Origin: CAIXSC01 sp046349915
GTDB lineage: Bacteria > Planctomycetota > Planctomycetia > Pirellulales > Pirellulaceae
DNA: 64,000 bases
Assembly: GCA_046349915.1 (NCBI GenBank)
Contig: JAXMBL010000004.1
Span: 124,001 to 188,000, forward strand
Reading direction: 5' to 3'
A program made the position numbers and the translations under genes. Below the pieces are notes generated by a model that saw only the letters and a list, made by a program, of their open reading frames with translations, ran no database searches and was not told the origin of the DNA. Positions within the stretch are counted from its first letter, which is position 1, and each line of letters begins with the position of its first letter. Of the stretch, positions 33,613 to 42,313 are shown one piece after another.

Positions 33613-33638
33613 GTTACCGTTACAGACGTTACGGTGAC
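33613..33638. promoter_or_regulatory. Candidate operator dyad upstream of the third porin
   Basis: GTTACCGTTAC and GTTACGGTGAC are inverted about a four-base centre (9 of 11 positions pair). It begins three bases outside the IS right end and 178 bp before the porin start. It may be an operator, but a chance dyad is possible. Confidence 0.25.
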
Positions 33639-33815
33639 CCCGTATTCATCAAAGTACATGTTAAGATCGGATTAAGCCGCATTTGAGGCTTCTCGCGCTT
33701 TCTGCGTATTTCCGAAATATTGGCTGTAATCCTTGCCAAGCGAGTCGTTGGGAACGCACGTCATCCCAGAGACGTGAGTTTATTCGATTTGCGTAGAAGA
33801 GAAGGTTCCCACAGA

Positions 33816-35501
33816 ATGCGATTCATCCCCAATAGTCGGCTAGCGCGATGGAAGTCGCTGCTCAGCTTTTGCTCAACGTTGCTGTTGGCCTCTTCCTTGT
33901 GCTTTCCGGGCTTCGGACGAGCACAAACGCCCGAGGTCAATTTGACCGAGTTGCAGGCACGCATGGAGGCCTTGGAAAGACAGAATGCGGAATTGAGAGA
34001 ATCGATTCTACAGCGGTTGCCTGAAGAGCCGACTTCGGGCGAGTCGTTTGTGAATGCGAATGCCAACATGGAGGCCTCGCAGTTCCACTCGCTGATGGAT
34101 GCTTACATGGCCGAGCGTGAGGCTCGGAAGGCCATGGAAGCGGAGGCGGCCGCGTCTGCGGGTCATGAAGTTGGATCGGATCTCAGCATGACTGCCACTT
34201 GGAAAGATGGTCTCGAACTGTCCACCAAGGCAAAAGACTTTCGAGTGCACATCGGTGGGCGTACTCAGATCGACACCGGCTGGTTCAGCGCCGACCCCAA
34301 TCTATACTCGAACGCCGCAGGGTTTTACACGCCGACGCCTGGACTGGGCAATGTCTACGCGGACGGCATCGACTTTCGTCGAGCTCGCTTGCGTATCGAT
34401 GGGACCATGTACGAGCAGATTGAGTGGGCCGCTGAATATGACTTTTTGAATTCGGCGGCTCTTTCCGGCACGCCTCGCGCCCTCTCCGCTCCGACCGATT
34501 TATGGTGGGCGTTCAAGGAAGTGCCCTTCTTTGGCACGATCAAAATTGGAAACCAGAAGGAAGCGATTGGCTTCGAGCATATGGTCAGCAGCCGCTTCCT
34601 GCCTTTCATGGAGCGGTCGTTCAACCAGGATACGTTCTACGGCGGTGCGTTTAACGGATTCACACCAGGTATCACCGCTTTGGGCAGTTACGGCGAAGAC
34701 GACATCGGCACCTACAACGTTGGAGTCTTCAAGCCCACCAACAACGTCTTTGCCTTCAATACGGGCGATGGCGACTACGCGGTGACGGGGCGACTCACCC
34801 GACTGCTGTGGTGGGAGCATGAAGGTCGCCAACTGGTGCACGTTGGTGGTTCATTGCGGCAAGCGACTGCGGTGGCCACGAATGTGGGCGCAGGATCAGC
34901 CACCCCGTTTCGGTCGCAGACGTTTCGTACTCGCGATGCCATCCGCACCGGCTTGTCGGCGGACTGGCCCACCCCTGCAAACATCACCCTGTTTGGTGAT
35001 GACGAGCAGCAAGCGAACGCCGAGTTTGTGGTGGTGAACGGATCGTTCACATTACAGGCCGAGTATCTGGTGAGTGGTCTACAAGATGCTCGTTTGGGCG
35101 CGTTCGACCCGCTAGGCAACACGGCCGTCTATCACGGTGGTTATGTGCAAATGCTGTATTATCTGACAGGTGAGCATGACCACTACGGTAAGAAGGTTGG
35201 GTTTTTTGAGCGAGTGCGTCCCAACGAGAACTTCTTTCTGGTCCGCGACGAGTCGGGTTGCCGCTGCTTTGGCAAGGGCGCCTGGCAAGTCGGTGCTCGC
35301 TACAACTTTCTTGACCTGAACGACTCAGGGCTGAATGGCGGCATCCTGCATAACGGCACGGCGGGAGTGAACTGGTTCCTCAATCCGAACATGAAGATCC
35401 AGTTCAACTATATGGCCACTTATCGTGACGCCCCACTGGCGGGCAACGTCGGAGATGGTTGGGTGCATGGTTGGGGCATGCGATTGGCTCACGACTTCTA
35501 G
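33816..35501 (+). CDS. Phosphate-selective porin O/P-type protein, divergent third member
   Basis: 561 residues. The ATG at 33816 is used because a purine-rich GAAGAGAAGG lies about ten bases upstream and a signal peptide follows (WKSLLSFCSTLLLASSLCFP, ending near GFGRAQ). A short coiled coil (LTELQARMEALERQNAELRE) links to a beta-barrel with VHIGGRTQIDTGWFSADPNL, FRRARLRIDGTMYEQIEW and a C-terminal IQFNYMATYRDAP and LAHDF. The family is PF07396. It is more divergent than the other two porins and longer in the barrel. It may differ in substrate. It is followed after 54 bp by a small Cys-rich exported protein on the same strand, possibly cotranscribed. Confidence 0.85.
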   Translation: MRFIPNSRLARWKSLLSFCSTLLLASSLCFPGFGRAQTPEVNLTELQARMEALERQNAELRESILQRLPEEPTSGESFVNANANMEASQFHSLMDAYMAEREARKAMEAEAAASAGHEVGSDLSMTATWKDGLELSTKAKDFRVHIGGRTQIDTGWFSADPNLYSNAAGFYTPTPGLGNVYADGIDFRRARLRIDGTMYEQIEWAAEYDFLNSAALSGTPRALSAPTDLWWAFKEVPFFGTIKIGNQKEAIGFEHMVSSRFLPFMERSFNQDTFYGGAFNGFTPGITALGSYGEDDIGTYNVGVFKPTNNVFAFNTGDGDYAVTGRLTRLLWWEHEGRQLVHVGGSLRQATAVATNVGAGSATPFRSQTFRTRDAIRTGLSADWPTPANITLFGDDEQQANAEFVVVNGSFTLQAEYLVSGLQDARLGAFDPLGNTAVYHGGYVQMLYYLTGEHDHYGKKVGFFERVRPNENFFLVRDESGCRCFGKGAWQVGARYNFLDLNDSGLNGGILHNGTAGVNWFLNPNMKIQFNYMATYRDAPLAGNVGDGWVHGWGMRLAHDF

Positions 35502-35555
35502 TTCCCAACTTCCCTTTAAATACTCCTAAATCATCCAATCATTTCTTCAGGTGTC

Positions 35556-35984
35556 ATGCTCATGTTTACTCGTATTCGCTGGTATCTTTCCGCGACTCTT
35601 CTGTGGTCCTCCGTAGCGCCGCTGTGGGCGGGCGATTGCCCGCACTGCAAAGAGGGGACTTGTTACCGCGAGGTCGTCACCTATCGCTGCAAGATGGTTC
35701 CCGACAACAAGCCGATCAAGAAGGTAGTGTACGAGTGCAAGGAAGTACCCTACTGCGAACACAAACTAGGAAAGATCGGACACTGCGATTGCTGCCCCGA
35801 ATGCCAGGCCTGCCCCAAGTTCAAGAAGGTGCTGGTGAAGAAGGAAATCGTGGTTGGCCACACCTGTGGCACGAAGTGCGTGCCGGAGGCTGTGGTAGAA
35901 CGAGTGCCCTGCGCGTGCTGCCGCTGTGGTCACACGCCCTCCCAAGCGCCGATCGCTGAACCCGCGCCCGTCGTGGAGAAATAG
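35556..35984 (+). CDS. Small Cys-rich exported protein
   Basis: A 142-residue exported protein with a signal peptide (WYLSATLLWSSVAPLWAG). The mature part has about 20 cysteines, many as CxxC or CC pairs (GDCPHCKEG, HCDCCPECQACPK, CACCRCGH), plus many lysines, and ends with a proline-rich tail. No heme motif CxxCH with suitable context is convincing, though GDCPHC and the like could bind metal. I do not recognise a family beyond planctomycete Cys-rich exported proteins. The start could be either ATG at 35556 or 35562. It follows the third porin closely and may belong to the same unit. A second Cys-rich exported protein lies at 48268. Confidence 0.75.
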   Translation: MLMFTRIRWYLSATLLWSSVAPLWAGDCPHCKEGTCYREVVTYRCKMVPDNKPIKKVVYECKEVPYCEHKLGKIGHCDCCPECQACPKFKKVLVKKEIVVGHTCGTKCVPEAVVERVPCACCRCGHTPSQAPIAEPAPVVEK

Positions 35985-36342
35985 TGTTGAGAGCCATCGA
36001 ATTGGCTCAAACTGCCCCCTCACAGGCATCCACAGTCAGTCGTAGACCACGAATCCAACCCCAGCCACCCATTCGTCCGATTCGCTTGATTCGTGGTCTA
36101 CTCAATCTTGTATTTGGCCTGGGATGAAGGTTTCGCCCAGTTTCCAGAAGCCTGTAGGGCTGGCAGTCTGACTCAATTAGTGGGGGTCAGTGAAGATCAG
36201 TGTTCCCTTTTCTGTGTCGCAGGGAGGGATGAGTACAGGGAACACTGATCTTCGCTGATCTTCACTGATCGCGTTCATTGCCAAGTATTAACCCTGTCGC
36301 CATTTCTCATTTCCCCAAGCGGTTAAACCCGTCGCCATCCCA
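35985..36342. other. 358-bp convergent intergenic region with two long inverted repeats
   Basis: The flanking genes converge here. Repeat one: TAGACCACGAATC (36043-36055) and its exact reverse complement at 36088-36100. Repeat two: a 22-bp arm at 36187-36208 and its reverse complement at 36237-36268, the latter arm carrying an internal duplication of CTGATCTTC. Neither has a T-run, but both could form stable hairpins at the 3' ends of convergent transcripts. No gene is visible. Confidence 0.55.
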
Positions 36343-37221
36343 CTACGTGGTTTCCGACTTCACTTCGCGGATAGCTCGTAGAAACGTCGACATTGAATCA
36401 AACCGCTTCTCCGGCAACGGCTCGACGCACTTCATCACAGCGGCGGCCAAGGCGGGGGTCAGGTCCGAGCGGTACTCGCGGATATCCTTGGGCGGGTGTG
36501 CGTCGTGCGACATCGCGCCGCGTCCGGTGGTGTCGGTCACGGGCCAGGGAAAGGTGAAGGTCAAGAGCTGGTAGATGGTGACGCCGAAAGCGTAAATGTC
36601 CAACCGCTGGTCGGTGGGGCGCCGCCGCACGACTTCAGGCGCCATGTACACGGGCGTACCCGTGCGGTTGCCGGGCTGCATGAATTCCTTGGTGGCGGGG
36701 ACCGTCAGCCCGAAGTCGATCAGCTTGATCGAGTCGTCCTCGGGGTTGTAGATGAAGTTGCGAGGGCAGACATCGCGATGGATGTAGCCCGCGCGATGAA
36801 CGTGGTCGAGTGCTTCCGCCATTTGGCGGATCATGTTCACGCGCCGGCCTTCTAGCACGGGATCCTGATTCAGAATCAGCGTGCTCAAGTTCGTCCCGTG
36901 GCAGAATTCCATCACCAGATACTGCTGACCCGACTTCGTGACGCCGTATTCCAGCGATTCCACGATGCGGGGGTGTTTCAGCTGCATCGAGATCTCACCC
37001 TCGCTGGGTTTCTTGAGTCCCTTGAAGCGAGCCTCGAATTGGATGGTCTTTTCAGTGTCGAGCAATTTGAGGCCGACGACCTTGCCGGTCTGATGGTCGC
37101 GCGCCATATGAAAGTGCGACATCGTGCCCGTAATCGCCTCGCGGAGAATCTCGAACCGCGTGGAGACGTCGAGCTTTTCGCCCTTTTGGAAGAAACCTTG
37201 CAACTTCTTGATCAGGCTCAT
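36343..37221 (-). CDS. Ser/Thr-kinase-like protein with atypical HRDVCPRN catalytic loop
   Basis: 292 residues from the ATG at 37221; upstream in-frame codons would overlap the divergent MFS gene and are not kinase-like. It has kinase lobes without a membrane segment. Key residues are Lys52 (GLKLLD), probably Glu76 (EGEISMQL), Asp150 and Asn155 in HRDVCPRNF, and Asp169 in DFGLT, followed by GTPVYMAPEVV. The glycine-rich loop is degenerate (REAITGTMSHFHMA), and the catalytic-loop lysine of HRDxKPxN is replaced by cysteine with Arg two residues on, which recalls the HRDLAARN of tyrosine kinases. It could be active with altered specificity or a weak kinase. It diverges from the MFS gene across 123 bp. 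Confidence 0.83.
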   Translation of the reverse strand: MSLIKKLQGFFQKGEKLDVSTRFEILREAITGTMSHFHMARDHQTGKVVGLKLLDTEKTIQFEARFKGLKKPSEGEISMQLKHPRIVESLEYGVTKSGQQYLVMEFCHGTNLSTLILNQDPVLEGRRVNMIRQMAEALDHVHRAGYIHRDVCPRNFIYNPEDDSIKLIDFGLTVPATKEFMQPGNRTGTPVYMAPEVVRRRPTDQRLDIYAFGVTIYQLLTFTFPWPVTDTTGRGAMSHDAHPPKDIREYRSDLTPALAAAVMKCVEPLPEKRFDSMSTFLRAIREVKSETT

Positions 37222-37344
37222 GAGTAGTACCTGCGAGTGGACGACGAGATTCCCGATTATACTCGCCACACCTCCGGTCAGGCCATCTCCTGTGGTATCT
37301 TGTTCGACCTCTTTCGCTTTCTGAACGCGGCGGTCCTCGTTTCC

Positions 37345-38529
37345 ATGGCACTTCAGCGATTTGTTTGGCTCCCGTTGCTCTTGATCGCCGCGGCTCATTT
37401 CGTGGTCGATACGGTGGCGGCGGCGCTGAATCCCCTGTGGCCCTCGTTCGAAACGCACTATGGGCTGGGCGCTACCGGAGTTTTCTGGTTGTACTTCGCC
37501 TGGACGGTGGCGACTTCGGTGTGCCAGTTGGTCTTTGGTCTCTGGGGCGAGCGGCTACGGGGGCCTTGGTTGTTGTGGTGTGGGCCAGTAATCGCCACTC
37601 TTTGTCTCACCACATTCGGCCTCATGAGTTCCCCGTGGATACTATCGTTCCTCCTGGTTGTGGGGGGATTGGGAGTCGCGGCGTTCCACCCCGAGGGAGC
37701 GGCGATCGCCGGCGCCTGTGCGCCGACTCAACGGAGCCGCGCCATGTCGATCTTCGCGACCGGCGGGTTCTTGGGGCAGGCAGCGTCGCCCTATATGAGC
37801 GGCCGGATTGTCGAGCACTCGGGACTCGCGGGACTCGTCGTCGGGCTATTCGCGGGACTGATCGCACTCGGGCTTCTTTTTTTGCTCTCTCGCTTACCCA
37901 GTCTGCGCTGGCATCGCCCCGAACCCGTAGCTCGACTCGCGATGGCGCAAGGCGACGAGGCGTCATCGGCCCTTGGATGGAATGGACGCGGGCCAGCGGT
38001 AGCCCTGCTAGTGTTGATTGGGATATTGCGAGTGATCGCTGGCGCAGGGGTGCCGCTGGCGGTGGCCTATTGGTTGACGAAGCGGCACTCTGGTCCCGCC
38101 GAGATTGGGTTTGTGCAATCGCTGTTCATGCTGGGAATCGGAGTGGGAGGGTTGGGCTGCGCTTTCGGAATGCAGCCGCGACTCGAGCGTTTGGTGCTGT
38201 GGCTGGTGCCTGCCGTCGCGGCTCTTCCACTGCTCGTCATTCCCCTGGGGTCTTACCAGGTTATGTGCCTTGCCACGACGGCTTCAGGTTTACTCTTTGG
38301 ATTTGCTCAACCAGTTCTGATTGGCTACGGCCAGCAGCTGTTGCCTGGGCGGCAACGCGTGGCGAGTTCGTTGACGATGGGGGTGACTTGGGGAGTGGGG
38401 GGCGCGGTAATCTCCGCCTTCATGGCGTTGCTGGTCGCTAACTCGTGGGTTGAGTCTGCATTTGCTTGGTTTGCCGGCGCGAGCGTCTTGTCGAGCGTGC
38501 TCTGCTGGTGGTTGCCAAGCGTGGAATGA
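37345..38529 (+). CDS. MFS transporter, fosmidomycin-resistance-protein-like
   Basis: A 394-residue inner-membrane protein starting at the ATG at 37345, where the first membrane helix begins (WLPLLLIAAAHFVVDTVAAA). About twelve hydrophobic segments are visible, with the MFS loop signature in GLWGERLRG between helices 2 and 3 and family-like GGLGVAAFHPEGAAIAGA, as in the fosmidomycin-resistance (Fsr) group. It probably exports a small molecule; the substrate cannot be predicted. The kinase-like gene is divergent upstream. asnB begins 105 bp downstream. Confidence 0.85.
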   Translation: MALQRFVWLPLLLIAAAHFVVDTVAAALNPLWPSFETHYGLGATGVFWLYFAWTVATSVCQLVFGLWGERLRGPWLLWCGPVIATLCLTTFGLMSSPWILSFLLVVGGLGVAAFHPEGAAIAGACAPTQRSRAMSIFATGGFLGQAASPYMSGRIVEHSGLAGLVVGLFAGLIALGLLFLLSRLPSLRWHRPEPVARLAMAQGDEASSALGWNGRGPAVALLVLIGILRVIAGAGVPLAVAYWLTKRHSGPAEIGFVQSLFMLGIGVGGLGCAFGMQPRLERLVLWLVPAVAALPLLVIPLGSYQVMCLATTASGLLFGFAQPVLIGYGQQLLPGRQRVASSLTMGVTWGVGGAVISAFMALLVANSWVESAFAWFAGASVLSSVLCWWLPSVE

Positions 38530-38634
38530 GGGAATGCACTTCAAGGAGCGCGGCGTAGTACAATAACCCAGCGGCGTGGATAGCCGCTCGTCGAGTCGGC
38601 TTCACTTATTACCATCGGATCGTATGGCGAACGC

Positions 38635-40572
38635 ATGTGTGGCATAACGGGCGCGATATGGAACGATCCGAGGCAAGCGGTCGATCGGGCATCGCTGCAG
38701 CGGATGACCGATGCGTTGCGGCACCGCGGTCCCGATGATGCGGGACTCTATCTCGCCGACTATCGAGAGCGCTTGCCCTACGAGCCGCTGCCGGGGGTAG
38801 CGTTGGGGTTCCGGCGTTTGTCGATCATCGACTTGGAGACGGGCGCTCAGCCGTTGTCGAATGAGGATGGCTCGGTCTGGCTCGCATTCAACGGCGAGAT
38901 CTACAACTACCAAGCGCTGCGCCATCGACTGGAGGGAGCTGGACACACGTTTCGAACTCACGGAGATAGTGAGACCATCGTTCATCTGTATGAGGATGAA
39001 GGGGTCGACTGCTTCCGCCACCTGAATGGAATGTTCGCGATCGCTCTCTGGGACGCGCGTCTACGGCGACTCGTGATCGCTCGCGACCGACTCGGTGAAA
39101 AGCCGCTCGTTTACCGACAGGAAGCGAGCCGTCTGCTGTTTGCGAGCGAACTGAAGAGTATTCTCGAGTTGCCCGACGTTCCGCGTGAAGTCGATCCGGC
39201 GGCCGTCGATGCCTACTTAACTTATCAGTACGTGCCTCATCCGCAGTCTATCCTGCGCGGTTTTCGGAAACTCCCGCCGGGACATTACGCCGTATGGTGC
39301 GACGGGAAACTCGAGGTCCTGCCTTATTGGACGCCCGATTTTCAAGCCGAACAGTCGATCGACGAGCAGACTGCCGCGCAACAACTGCGCGAGAAGCTCG
39401 GAATGGCGGTCAAGTTGCGTCTGCGGTCGGATGTGCCGCTGGGTGCGTTTCTTTCGGGAGGAGTCGATTCGTCGCTCGTCGTGGCTCTGATGCAGCGCGA
39501 AGTGGGCGAGCGAGTGAAGACGTTTACGATTGGCTTCCCGATCGCTGAATACGACGAGACTCGATACGCACGGCGCGTGGCCGAGCATCTAGGCACGGAA
39601 CACCATGAGTTTCGCGTGGAGCCATCGGGCGTCGACATCTTGTCGAAGCTGGTGTGGCACTACGACGAGCCGTTCGCGGATAGCTCCGCCATTCCGACTT
39701 GGTATGTCTCGCAGCTGACTCGCGAGCACGTCACGGTGGCGCTGACCGGGGATGGCGGCGACGAGTTGTTTGCGGGGTATCCTCGTTACCAGGCGGTAGC
39801 GTTGGGGCAGGCCATAGACCGGGTCCCATGGTTGCGGAAGTTTTTGGGAGCAAGCTTTTGGCAGCGAGTGCCAGGCGATGGCCGCCAGAAGTCGCTTGGG
39901 CGTCGTTGGAAAAGGTTCTCGGCGGCAGCGGCGTTGCCGACGCGTCGTCGTTATCTCGATTGGATCTCGATCTTCAACGAGTCGCGTCGAGCCGATTTGT
40001 ATCGGGAGGAGTTCGTCGAACAGTTGGATGGAGATGATCCGTTCCTGTTTCTCGACGCTTCATGGAACCGCATGAAGGGGCGCGATGCGGTGACGGCGGC
40101 GTCGCTGACCGATTTGCTGACCTATTTGCCGTGCGATTTGATGACAAAAGTCGATATCGCCTCGATGGGACAAGGGCTGGAATGTCGGCAGCCTTTCCTT
40201 GATCCGCAGGTGGTCGAATTCTCGGCTTCGCTCCCGTCTCGTTTGAAATTCCGTCGAGGTAAGGGGAAGCGGTTGCTCCGCGCCGCGTTCGGCGACTTGC
40301 TTCCCGCGGAGATTTGGACTCGACCCAAAATGGGCTTTGGCGTTCCGCTGGACCATTGGTTTCGGGGGGAACTGCGCGAGCTCACTCACGATACGTTGCT
40401 GGATCCGGCCGCCCGGTCTCACGCTTGGTTTCGAGTGGAGGCGATTCGGCAATTGATTGAGCAGCATGAATCGGGCGAATTTGATCATGCTTATCGCCTG
40501 TGGTCGTTGGTATTCCTCGAGCTATGGCTGAAGCAGTGGGTGTCGACAGGGCCGACGCGCGCGGTATGCTAA
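38635..40572 (+). CDS. asnB: Asparagine synthase (glutamine-hydrolysing)
   Basis: A 645-residue class II amidotransferase. Cys2 directly follows the initiator Met (MCGITGAIW) and would be the Ntn nucleophile. The glutaminase domain has RHRGPDD, GFRRLSIIDLETGAQPL and FNGEIYNY. The synthetase domain has the PP-loop FLSGGVDSSLV and ALTGDGGDELFAGYPRY. The C-terminal TRPKMGFGVPLDHWFRGEL is typical of the subfamily often found in polysaccharide/exosortase loci, so the substrate might be an exopolysaccharide-linked amide rather than free aspartate. It is followed by aroE after 48 bp. Name by family, not proven specificity. Confidence 0.88.
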   Translation: MCGITGAIWNDPRQAVDRASLQRMTDALRHRGPDDAGLYLADYRERLPYEPLPGVALGFRRLSIIDLETGAQPLSNEDGSVWLAFNGEIYNYQALRHRLEGAGHTFRTHGDSETIVHLYEDEGVDCFRHLNGMFAIALWDARLRRLVIARDRLGEKPLVYRQEASRLLFASELKSILELPDVPREVDPAAVDAYLTYQYVPHPQSILRGFRKLPPGHYAVWCDGKLEVLPYWTPDFQAEQSIDEQTAAQQLREKLGMAVKLRLRSDVPLGAFLSGGVDSSLVVALMQREVGERVKTFTIGFPIAEYDETRYARRVAEHLGTEHHEFRVEPSGVDILSKLVWHYDEPFADSSAIPTWYVSQLTREHVTVALTGDGGDELFAGYPRYQAVALGQAIDRVPWLRKFLGASFWQRVPGDGRQKSLGRRWKRFSAAAALPTRRRYLDWISIFNESRRADLYREEFVEQLDGDDPFLFLDASWNRMKGRDAVTAASLTDLLTYLPCDLMTKVDIASMGQGLECRQPFLDPQVVEFSASLPSRLKFRRGKGKRLLRAAFGDLLPAEIWTRPKMGFGVPLDHWFRGELRELTHDTLLDPAARSHAWFRVEAIRQLIEQHESGEFDHAYRLWSLVFLELWLKQWVSTGPTRAVC

Positions 40573-40620
40573 CGAGCAAACAAGCGATCGTAAGCACGCG
40601 CATCGCAAGGGTTGCCTCGT

Positions 40621-41469
40621 ATGTCCAGTAATGCACTCCAGGAAATCGTCTGTTGCATGGGTCAACCCGTTGCGGGCAACCCCACGCAGTTCATGATGGA
40701 GCGGGCCTTTGCCGCCGCCAAACTCGATTGGCGATACCTCACGCTGGAAGTGCCGCCCGAGCGATTGGGCGACGCGGTGCGCGGCCTGCGAGCCATGGGC
40801 TTTCGCGGAGGGAATTTTACGATCCCGCATAAGGTGGCGGTCATCGAGTATCTCGATGGGCTCAGCGAAGCCGCTCAATTGATGAGAGCCGTCAATTGCG
40901 TCTGCCGGGAAGGCGATCGACTGCTGGGCGAGAATACGGACGGCAAGGGTTTTCTCCAGTCGCTGCGTTCGCTCATTGATCCTGTCGACAAACGCGTGGT
41001 GATTCTTGGAGCGGGCGGCGCCGCGCGGGCGATCGCGGTCGAGGTTGGGCTGGCCAAACCGTCCGAGATTATCGTTGTGAATCGGACTGCGTCGCGGGGA
41101 GAGGAACTCGTTCAGTTGCTCAACGAGCGAGTGCAAGTGGCTGCTCATTTTGCGCCGTGGTCGGGCGATTATATTGTCCCCGAGACAGCACAGTTGGTTA
41201 TCAACGCGACGTCGATTGGCCTGGGAGACGCCGACGCTCGAGTCCCTTTGGACACTGCTTCGCTTCGTCGTGAAATGGTGGTCGCCGATGTGGTGTTCAA
41301 TCCACCGAGGACGCGACTGCTGCGCGATGCCGCCGAGGTCGGATGCATGACGCTGGACGGGTTGGGGATGCTGGTCAATCAGGCGGTGATCGGCTTCAAG
41401 ATTTGGACGGGAGTCGATCCTGATCCGGATGTGATGCGCGAGGCACTCGAGGAGTATCTGGAGATCTGA
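40621..41469 (+). CDS. aroE: Shikimate dehydrogenase
   Basis: 282 residues. It catalyses NADPH-dependent reduction of 3-dehydroshikimate in aromatic amino acid synthesis. The ATG at 40621 is used; a TTG nine bases earlier is in frame. Key features are GNFTIPHKVAVIEY with the catalytic Lys, GENTDGKGFLQSL with the Asp that pairs with it, the Rossmann turn VVILGAGGAARAIAVE, the NADP-phosphate region VVNRTASRGE and the closing LDGLGMLVNQAVIGFKIWTG. The usual N-terminal SxS shikimate motif is replaced by QPVAGNPTQ. It lies between asnB and an Sfp-type transferase. Confidence 0.9.
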   Translation: MSSNALQEIVCCMGQPVAGNPTQFMMERAFAAAKLDWRYLTLEVPPERLGDAVRGLRAMGFRGGNFTIPHKVAVIEYLDGLSEAAQLMRAVNCVCREGDRLLGENTDGKGFLQSLRSLIDPVDKRVVILGAGGAARAIAVEVGLAKPSEIIVVNRTASRGEELVQLLNERVQVAAHFAPWSGDYIVPETAQLVINATSIGLGDADARVPLDTASLRREMVVADVVFNPPRTRLLRDAAEVGCMTLDGLGMLVNQAVIGFKIWTGVDPDPDVMREALEEYLEI

Positions 41470-41488
41470 GTTCGCTCCAGTGGCTTCC

Positions 41489-42313
41489 ATGCGATTTTCT
41501 CTTGACCGACTCCCGCCGATCTCTGTCGACGATACCCTTAACCGCCCCGCAGGCGCGGTGGACCTGTGGTGTTTTGAGTACGAGTCGGCGGTTGAGGATG
41601 AGCAGTTGGCGGCCGAGTATCGTGAGCTGCTGTCGGAGGCGGAGCGAGGCAGATACGAGCGTTTCTACTTCGATCGAGATCGATTGCAGTATCTCGCGAC
41701 CCGGGCGCTGGTGCGCACGGTGCTCTCTCGATACGCCGACGTATCACCGAAGGAGTGGCGATTTCGGATCGATGCGCGAGGCAAGCCGAGTGTAAGTGGA
41801 CCATGGACGTCGAGGCCGCTGCACTTCAATCTGTCGAATACTCGCGGGTTAGTGGCGTGCGCGGTCAGTCTTGGGCATGAGCGTGTCGGAGTGGACGTTG
41901 AGCGACTCGACCGCCGGAACGATCTCGCCGCGCTCGCCAATCGCTACTTCTGCCCAACGGAGTCTCGAACATTGATGACGTTGGACGCCGCCGTTCGTCC
42001 TCGCCGATTTTTTGACTACTGGACTCTCAAGGAAAGCTATATCAAGGCGCGGGGATTAGGGTTGGCGATCCCGTTGGACAGCTTCCGGTTCCAAATCGCT
42101 CGGGATGAACAGTCGGGCGAGGGCTTGGGGGAAGGTGGACGAGGGAGTGAACGGATCGATATTGAGATCGACGCTAGTCAGAACGACGAGGCCTCTCGAT
42201 GGCGATTCGCGGTGATTGACGCGCCGCCGCGATTCGCGATGGCGGTGGGGGTTGACACGGGAGGCGAGCCGCTCGCGGTAAGGGCGGCTCGAGTGACTCC
42301 GTTGCGCTCGTGA
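41489..42313 (+). CDS. Sfp-type 4'-phosphopantetheinyl transferase
   Basis: 274 residues from the ATG at 41489; a GTG at 41480 is also in frame. It transfers phosphopantetheine from CoA to carrier proteins. The signature motifs are VGVDVERLDRR (magnesium-binding Asp/Glu) and FFDYWTLKESYIKARGLGL, with the CoA-binding basic segment FRIDARGKPSV and LHFNLSNTRGLVACAVS. Sfp-type enzymes serve polyketide/NRPS or fatty-acid carriers; no carrier protein or synthase is nearby, so the substrate is unknown. Its TGA overlaps the GTG of the next gene by four bases, so the two are coupled. Confidence 0.88.
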   Translation: MRFSLDRLPPISVDDTLNRPAGAVDLWCFEYESAVEDEQLAAEYRELLSEAERGRYERFYFDRDRLQYLATRALVRTVLSRYADVSPKEWRFRIDARGKPSVSGPWTSRPLHFNLSNTRGLVACAVSLGHERVGVDVERLDRRNDLAALANRYFCPTESRTLMTLDAAVRPRRFFDYWTLKESYIKARGLGLAIPLDSFRFQIARDEQSGEGLGEGGRGSERIDIEIDASQNDEASRWRFAVIDAPPRFAMAVGVDTGGEPLAVRAARVTPLRS

